Program-made: the position numbers and the translations under genes
Assembly (NCBI RefSeq): GCF_017916325.1
Contig: NC_090169.1
Span: 1,535,001-1,599,000, forward strand
Source: Leishmania martiniquensis
Lineage: Eukaryota; Euglenozoa; Kinetoplastea; Trypanosomatida; Trypanosomatidae
DNA length: 64,000 bases
Direction: 5' to 3'
The notes under the pieces: model-generated
Seen by the model: only the letters and a program-made list of their open reading frames with translations
What the model was told of the DNA's origin: nothing
Database searches by the model: none
Shown: positions 61,165-64,000 of the stretch, in pieces
How the letters are laid out: each line of letters opens with the position of its first letter
How positions within the stretch are numbered: the stretch's first letter is position 1

Positions 61165-61827
61165 CGGGATGCGTCGCGCTTCTCATAGCCAAAGGAGGAC
61201 GTGGCGTGATGGCGCGCCCATCGGGGCACGACTTCTCGCGCGCGCTTCCCTCTTCGATTTGTGCTTTTATGACGATTCGTGCACCACCCACAGCATGGAA
61301 GACTCTAAGAAGAAGCACTAAAGCGCCACATCGCTGAGTGGCGACGAGTGCGACGAGGAGATGACATATCTGAGGTGTACGTGTGTGTGTGTGGGAGGCG
61401 CGGAGGGGTGGAAGGGGCACAGTCGTCCCAGACCACCTGCAGCCTCGCCTGATGCTGTTTGAGCGTAGTGTTTTTGGTGAAATCGATGATGCGCTCACGC
61501 GCGCAGAAAGAGTCGCGTGGCGGCGCGCATTCGTGTGCGACTGCTGGCGCCCGGGCTGACGGAGGGAAGAAGAGAGCGAGAGAGGGAAAGTTGCTGGAAG
61601 GTAAGCCACCCCACCTCCAACGCGTACCGCTCGCTCCGTTTACTCCTCTCCGTTGCTCTCATCCGTGTGCGTTTAAATGCCGCTACTTTGAATGTCCGCA
61701 TTAACCTGCTCACGCGTCCACCCCTTATCCCTCTTCTCTGCACACGTACACAGCACTGCGAACGCGACTGATTCCTTGTCCCTGGTGCTGAGTATCGCGT
61801 CAAAGACTGTACTGATCTGGACGTGCC
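61165..61827. other. Intergenic region
   Basis: About 660 bases with no supported gene. TG run at 61380-61392; pyrimidine tract and AG at 61719-61753 before the next gene. Confidence 0.5.
61719..61753 (+). promoter_or_regulatory. Predicted spliced-leader acceptor for the gene at 61828
   Basis: A C/T-rich run (61719-61739) is followed by CACACGTACACAG with AG at 61752-61753, 74 bases before ATG 61828. Confidence 0.5.
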
Positions 61828-63084
61828 ATGCCGTACGGACGACGGCAGCTGGGCAACATTTTGCGGCACTGGGCGAAGTTGTCCATCCCTGGAAGTAGGG
61901 TAGCACCTTATCGCCTCTTCTCCACGACGCCTTTGACCGTGTCTTCGAGTGCAGCGTCGTCGCCTGTGGACCTCTCCTACACATGCCATCTGCTGGACTC
62001 GATTCGTGGGGAGCAGCAGGCAGACACGGTAAAGCGCAAGCGTGTCCGCGGCGCGGTGCGAAAGATGGAAGCGACCCTAGTGGATAGTTTTGCTGCAGCC
62101 ACCATGTCTTTGACACCTCAGCAGAGGCTGGACCTCATGGTTCACTGGCTGCGGAGCTTAGCAGCTGTTGCGAAGTACCTCTCGCGCCGAGAGGACTCCC
62201 CTTGCACACCCGAAAGCGTTGAGGTCGACCGCTTCTCTCCTCGCTCGTCAAAGCGCGTTCGCCACGAAACGCGCGAAGGTGAGACCTGGTCGGGTGCCTC
62301 GCCATTCTTCTCTCTTCCAACCAGTGATCTTCTGTGCGCCTGTCTACGAGAGTGTGCGATGGCAAACCCGCGAGCCGGACCTGATGCTCTGCGCGAGTTG
62401 CTCCTGTGCGCCGTGAAGCTCGAGCTTGGTGAGGTCGAGGTGCTTCAACACATCGTGCACGCCCTCACGAGGGAGGATGTCTGTCGTCTCCAGACACCCT
62501 CGGAGCAGGTGGAGCTTCTTAACTACGTGTCGCTCGCCGTGAAGCGATGTAAGTTGCCCCTACCACCTCTGAATCGTGTCCTGAGTGCCCTGCTCGGGGC
62601 AACGCTAAGCGCTCGGGAGAACCTATTGGTGCTCTCCTCGATTCACCGCCTAAAGCACACGCATGCAACGGATGTGGTTGCCGTAGTGTCACGAAGAGCT
62701 GCCAAGCAAACTGGCACGTACAACTTCAAGGACGTGGTGTATGGGCTCGAGGTGGCAGCGCTGCTTCCTGGTTGCACTGATGTTTTTGTGGCCAGTGTCC
62801 TACTGCGCGCTGGCGCGCTAGCGCCTCTGATGTCTCCGAGGCAGCTGGGCGCTGTATGCAAGTACGTTGCGTTGCTCAACACCTCCCGACGGAAGAACGC
62901 CGTTGCCTACTCGTGTGGAAGGGAGCTGCGCTCCCTTGTGCCCTTGCTGGTAGAGCGGGCGGAGAGGCTGCTAGGCCAGTTCCGTCTCCACGAGGCGCGC
63001 TACGTGCTCCGCTGCTTCCGCGAGCATAACGTGCGCCACTCGCTCATCTTTTCCCGACTCACCCCGATTGCTGCCGACGGTTAG
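61828..63084 (+). CDS. Hypothetical protein with mitochondrial presequence
   Basis: A 418-residue protein starting MPYGRRQLGNILRHWAKL. The first ~35 residues are rich in Arg/Lys/Ser and hold YRLFSTTP, a classic mitochondrial cleavage-site look. The remainder is all-helical with repeated Leu/Ala patterns, for example LTPQQRLDLMVHWLRSLAAV (near 92-112) and many charged residues, with no transmembrane helix. This helical-repeat look is common among kinetoplastid mitochondrial RNA-processing and ribosome-assembly proteins, but no diagnostic PPR, RAP or other motif was identified, so function is left open. It ends with TAG at 63082-63084. Confidence 0.75.
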   Translation: MPYGRRQLGNILRHWAKLSIPGSRVAPYRLFSTTPLTVSSSAASSPVDLSYTCHLLDSIRGEQQADTVKRKRVRGAVRKMEATLVDSFAAATMSLTPQQRLDLMVHWLRSLAAVAKYLSRREDSPCTPESVEVDRFSPRSSKRVRHETREGETWSGASPFFSLPTSDLLCACLRECAMANPRAGPDALRELLLCAVKLELGEVEVLQHIVHALTREDVCRLQTPSEQVELLNYVSLAVKRCKLPLPPLNRVLSALLGATLSARENLLVLSSIHRLKHTHATDVVAVVSRRAAKQTGTYNFKDVVYGLEVAALLPGCTDVFVASVLLRAGALAPLMSPRQLGAVCKYVALLNTSRRKNAVAYSCGRELRSLVPLLVERAERLLGQFRLHEARYVLRCFREHNVRHSLIFSRLTPIAADG

Positions 63085-63831
63085 GCTAACAACTCAGAGG
63101 GGAGGTCGGTGAGTGGTGTGCCGTTGTTTGCCTGAGCTTTTGTTCTTGACATGGCGGCGGATGCGGCGCGGTGCTGCAGCAGCAACGGTCGCAGATTTGA
63201 GAGAAAGAAGAGGTGCACCTAAGGGTATAGGGGCGCGGGCACGCGACCGCTATGCTGCCTGCTCGCACACGCGCACGACACCTACTCGTGGATGTGGAGC
63301 ATCGGGAATGGGTCACTGAAACAGCTGCCCCTGATATCCGCATGCAGGGATGCACAGGGGGACAGAGGGGGCTACGTGCCCTTGAGTCTCTGAATTTTTT
63401 TCACCACTTTGTCTGGCCACCCCCCACCCCCCACGGCCGATTATAACGTGCTCATTTGTGGACTTATTGACGGATTTGTTCCTCCATGTTCAGATCAGCA
63501 CCGATCCTGCGCGCCACTGTCATCCACGGGCACACTCCTCCCTCCTCCTCGTCTCTCTTTCGTCCCTGCACCCCATTCCCTCCCCCCACGAGTGCACCAT
63601 TTTCTCCACGATCACACGCACTCAAGACTTTCAACGCGTACACCGCCCTCCTTCGCAGGAGTCGGCGCCGCGCTAGCGGGAGTGAATCACACGAAGCAGC
63701 CCATCCACCAAGACCAACCCCATCCGCACTCGCCGTGTCACCGGCACACCTTCTCGAAATCCATACAAGCGAAGAGGTCTGGAGGCTTTTTTGTCGTGCG
63801 GGTTCGGAAGCAAGAACACGCAAACGAGCCC
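63085..63831. other. Intergenic region
   Basis: About 750 bases. A long C/T tract at about 63532-63588, followed by AG at 63591-63592, is the likely trans-splice site of the next gene. An open frame at 63486-63989 in another phase is Pro/Ser/Arg-rich and probably UTR. Confidence 0.5.
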
Positions 63832-64000
63832 ATGGACAGCACTGTCTCTCTCTCCGCCGCGTCTGCCGAGTCGGACCCCCTCCTCGCCCGGCTGCAGGAT
63901 GCTTACACGCGACAGAAGCGCCAAGTGACTGCACAGAAGCGCAAGAAGGTGGATGCCGAGCTGCAGGCAGCCGCCGCATACTGCAGTGACCTGCCTGTGA
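63832..64000 (+). CDS. Start of an unidentified gene (cut by window end)
   Basis: From ATG 63832 the frame is open for 56 codons to the edge of the window, beginning MDSTVSLSAASAESDPLLAR, then a basic, Gln/Lys-rich helical stretch (RQKRQVTAQKRKKVDAELQA). Composition shifts here from C/T-rich UTR to balanced coding DNA, and a predicted acceptor lies 240 bases upstream. The N-terminal helix suggests a coiled coil. Too little is visible to name it. Confidence 0.5.
   Translation, partial: MDSTVSLSAASAESDPLLARLQDAYTRQKRQVTAQKRKKVDAELQAAAAYCSDLPV

Noticed and set aside
63486..63989. 167-codon frame at the window end
   Set aside because: Pro/Ser/Arg-rich reading that overlaps, in another phase, the better supported start at 63832.

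Overview
The window looks like nuclear DNA of a trypanosomatid, most likely Leishmania or a very close relative. All 18 supported protein genes lie on the + strand, have no introns, and are separated by long pyrimidine-rich gaps with TG/CA, CT and TA microsatellites. Many genes have a pyrimidine tract followed by an AG shortly upstream of the start codon, as expected for spliced-leader trans-splicing within one polycistronic transcription unit. Several products are kinetoplastid-type, including a TOR kinase with a PDZ domain that matches Leishmania TOR3 (known on L. major chromosome 34).

Layout: 1-2171, end of an axonemal dynein heavy chain; 3898-4812, unknown membrane-anchored protein; about 6045-6478, repeat copy 1; 7410-8906, PDK/BCKDK-like mitochondrial kinase; 9905-10198, COA5/PET191-like CX9C protein; 11467-13047, FCP1/SCP-like phosphatase; 14254-15873, BPI/LBP (ESAG5-like) lipid-binding protein; about 16680-17183, repeat copy 2; 20048-27934, TOR3-like kinase; about 29480-30720, possible decayed coding DNA; 32033-32845, protein with a PG-rich (SHIPPO-like) motif; 35651-35968 and 38162-38449, two tiny two-helix membrane proteins sharing a C-terminal motif; about 38839-39420, inverted repeat copy 3; 39754-40690, probable decayed gene; 41872-45981, HECT E3 ligase; 46955-49450, gamma-adaptin; 50641-51084, NHP2; 52390-53826, RGP1-like; 54302-55822, UFSP2-like protease; 56373-56684 and 58296-59303, small membrane proteins, probably mitochondrial; 60172-61164, Rab geranylgeranyltransferase beta; 61828-63084, putative mitochondrial protein; 63832-64000, start of a further gene.

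As usual in these organisms, neighbours do not form a functional operon. Recurring themes are membrane traffic (AP-1 gamma, RGP1, RabGGTase beta), ubiquitin-like control (HECT, UFSP2) and mitochondrial function (PDK-like, COA5-like and presequence proteins).

The most unusual parts are the three almost identical repeat copies, which flank TOR3 in direct and inverted arrangement; the small membrane-protein pair; and the decayed gene beside the inverted repeat. No tRNA, rRNA, CRISPR array or intact transposon was recognised. Homology calls rest on remembered family motifs, not on a database search.
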